Assembly (NCBI GenBank): GCA_934255515.1
Contig: CAKQON010000040.1
Span: 1 to 15,171, forward strand
Reading direction: 5' to 3'
Source of the DNA: an uncultured Sutterella sp.
GTDB lineage: Bacteria; Pseudomonadota; Gammaproteobacteria; Burkholderiales; Burkholderiaceae_F
Length of the DNA: 15,171 bases
Below the pieces are notes generated by a model, which was not told the origin of the DNA, made no database searches, and saw only the letters and a list, made by a program, of their open reading frames with translations. The stretch's first letter is position 1. Each line of letters starts with the position of its first letter. Below are positions 13,960 to 15,171 of the stretch, piece by piece. The translations under genes and the position numbers were made by a program.

Positions 13960-14849
13960 CTCCTGAATACATGGAACTTACCGCTCAGGCCGCCACGAGC
14001 CACTGGGCGTGGACGATTGCGTTCTTCCTCTGGTTCGTCGGCCTCTCGGGCATGGCGCTCTTTTTGAACATCTGGCTCAAGAGCCGCCGCGTCTTCGTGA
14101 TCGCGGGCATTGCCGCGATCGCGGGCACGCTGCTCGTGCTTTCGCACCTGGGGCGTCTTCTCAACCTCCCGTTCGCGGCCTTTCACGCGCTCGCCAACTG
14201 GTCCTTCAACTTCACGAGCTGGATGTTCATCGGCATCTGCCTCCTCGCGGTGCTCTGCATCGCCGTGGTCGTTGAAGGCCTCATGATCTGGCTGGGCTCG
14301 AAGGCGGGCGGCAGCCGCGTCCTCGCCGACATCGCCGAAGGCGTGATGGTGCGCTGGTGCAACGGCATTCTGGGCGTTGCTGCCACGGCCTATTCCGGGT
14401 TCCTCCTCACCCAGGCCGCGGGCGTTCCGCTCTGGAATACCGCCGTGCTCCCGGTCCTCTGGATCTTCTCGGGCCTCGGCTGTGCCGTGGGTCTCGCTGA
14501 GCTTCTCGCCGCGGGCGGAAAGCTCGAGACGGGTGATCCCGGCTGGCTCGGCGGCACCGCCTGGGGCGTGCACCTGGGCGAAGCCTTCGTGATCTTCGCC
14601 TTCATCCAGTCGGCCTGGACGGGTACGCCCGGCGCCGCTGCGGGCGCGGAAAGCCTCCTCATGGGCGGGACCTCCCTCATCTTCTGGGCGGGCGCGATCG
14701 GTCTCGGCATCGTGATGCCGATCCTCTGCACTTTCCTGAAGGAGCACCGCTCGATGGTGATGCTCGGAGGTCTCTGCTCGATCATCGGCGCGCTCGCGCT
14801 CCGCGCCTCCGTTCTCTTTGCGGGCTACTTTGATCCGGTGATCTGGTAA
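13956..14849 (+). CDS. NrfD/PsrC-family membrane anchor and quinol-oxidising subunit
   Basis: 297 residues and eight predicted membrane helices at about 17-40, 46-66, 88-110, 136-156, 162-184, 204-222, 240-262 and 267-290, the PsrC layout. Family landmarks are the 'f.lWf..iGlsGm' first helix (FFLWFVGLSGMALFLN, 23-38), LVLSHLGRLLN (60-70) with the 'dLGrp' position as HLGR, NWSFNFTSWM (81-90), YSGFLL (146-151) and AELLAAGGKLE (181-191). NrfD-type proteins bind menaquinol near the periplasmic side and hand electrons to the Fe-S subunit. The start codon lies inside the stop of the upstream gene (ATGA overlap of four bases), so the two are translationally coupled. It ends the operon ahead of two hairpins. 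There is no cytochrome partner. Confidence 0.9.
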   Translation: MTPEYMELTAQAATSHWAWTIAFFLWFVGLSGMALFLNIWLKSRRVFVIAGIAAIAGTLLVLSHLGRLLNLPFAAFHALANWSFNFTSWMFIGICLLAVLCIAVVVEGLMIWLGSKAGGSRVLADIAEGVMVRWCNGILGVAATAYSGFLLTQAAGVPLWNTAVLPVLWIFSGLGCAVGLAELLAAGGKLETGDPGWLGGTAWGVHLGEAFVIFAFIQSAWTGTPGAAAGAESLLMGGTSLIFWAGAIGLGIVMPILCTFLKEHRSMVMLGGLCSIIGALALRASVLFAGYFDPVIW

Positions 14850-14866
14850 TCCGTAAGAGGAAAGGG

Positions 14867-14902
14867 TTCCTGACGAGCTTTCCCTTCGGGGAACTTCAGG
14901 AA
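14867..14902 (+). terminator. Hairpin with UUCG tetraloop after the reductase operon
   Basis: TTCCTGA (14867-14873) pairs with TCAGGAA (14896-14902), and inside it TTCCC-TTCG-GGGAA (14880-14893) forms a stable tetraloop stem. It lies 17 bases after the operon's stop codon. No T-run follows, so it may be a processing or mRNA-stability structure rather than a terminator. Confidence 0.5.
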
Positions 14903-14917
14903 GCCTCACCGACAGAC

Positions 14918-14951
14918 AAGCCCGGCCGCGGACGCTTCCGCTGCCGGGCTT
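14918..14951 (+). terminator. GC-rich terminator hairpin closing the reductase operon
   Basis: AAGCCCGGC (14918-14926) and GCCGGGCTT (14943-14951) pair perfectly, extended inside a C/T mismatch by GCGGA/TCCGC with loop CGCT. The sequence after it (CACTTTGTC) is only weakly T-rich. Confidence 0.7.
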
Positions 14952-15171
14952 CACTTTGTCGGGGGACTGCATTTTTCTTTCGGGAGAACGTTTACGCGAC
15001 TTTCCCGGTTCATTAAATGTGAGCAAAATGCACTGAACGATAAAAGTGGTGTTCCTATAATCGTTTTCCACCAGTGCGCGCTCCCCGCTTTCATATTAAT
15101 TAAAGGATTCCCAATTGTCTGAACTAAGAATCGCCCCAAAAGTAAGGGTTTGATCTCTTGCGTTCTTCAAA
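14952..15171. other. Right-end intergenic region
   Basis: AT-richer sequence with no gene I can support. A possible + promoter lies at 15033-15061, and an SD-like AAAGGA (15103-15108) sits ahead of a TTG that opens only 12 codons before a stop. The next gene or element probably begins beyond the edge. Confidence 0.4.
15033..15061 (+). promoter_or_regulatory. Candidate promoter pointing out of the right edge
   Basis: A perfect TATAAT (15056-15061) has CTGAAC (15033-15038, 3 of 6 to consensus) 17 bases upstream. The start would be near 15068. No coding region follows inside the window, so the transcript may have a leader of over 100 bases, or the match may be chance. Confidence 0.35.

Noticed and set aside
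13935..15071. 378-codon minus-strand frame opposite the NrfD gene
   Set aside because: Charged low-complexity protein antisense to a clear eight-helix membrane protein; no ribosome-binding site or motif.

Overview
The window most resembles a chromosome segment from a GC-rich, anaerobic or microaerobic Gram-negative, probably Betaproteobacteria and perhaps the Sutterellaceae (Sutterella/Parasutterella type). This is inferred from gene content and codon bias only: a Tat-exported molybdopterin reductase with Fe-S and NrfD partners, a DcuC-type dicarboxylate carrier, a family II (Mn-dependent) pyrophosphatase and short hypothetical transporters, all in strongly G/C-ending codons. No rRNA or tRNA gene, CRISPR array or complete mobile element was seen.

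Left part (1-3450) is accessory in character. It starts with the N-terminal end of a probable transposase running off the left edge (minus). A minus-strand hipB-hipA type pair follows (hipB 1878-2195, hipA-like 483-1847). The HipA-like protein keeps the family layout but has lost, by eye, nearly every recognised kinase residue, so it looks like a pseudokinase. A strong promoter with an overlapping palindrome precedes hipB. About 1.25 kb of AT-rich DNA with no convincing gene separates this pair from the core genes.

Middle part (3451-10139) holds single-gene units separated by clear hairpin terminators: a COG2910-type NAD(P)-binding protein whose promoter is bracketed by two identical 16-bp palindromes (+); an EamA/DMT exporter (-); a YjiG-like nucleoside-recognition (Gate) membrane protein (-); an AlkD-type DNA alkylation repair glycosylase (+); mscL with a long Ala/Glu/Lys/Pro-rich C-terminal linker (+); a dcuC-family gene broken by a frameshift and an in-frame TAG (-); and ppaC (-).

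Right part (10140-15171) holds a 593-base leader region and then a tight three-gene operon (+): a Tat-signal molybdopterin catalytic subunit, a four-cluster ferredoxin-like subunit and an 8-TM NrfD/PsrC quinol-oxidising subunit. Together they should take electrons from menaquinol in the membrane to an unidentified periplasmic acceptor (sulfur-oxyanion, polysulfide, arsenate-like or other). The catalytic gene's ribosome-binding site lies in a small hairpin with a perfect anti-SD. Two hairpins close the operon, and a possible promoter near 15056 points to a further gene or element beyond the right edge.
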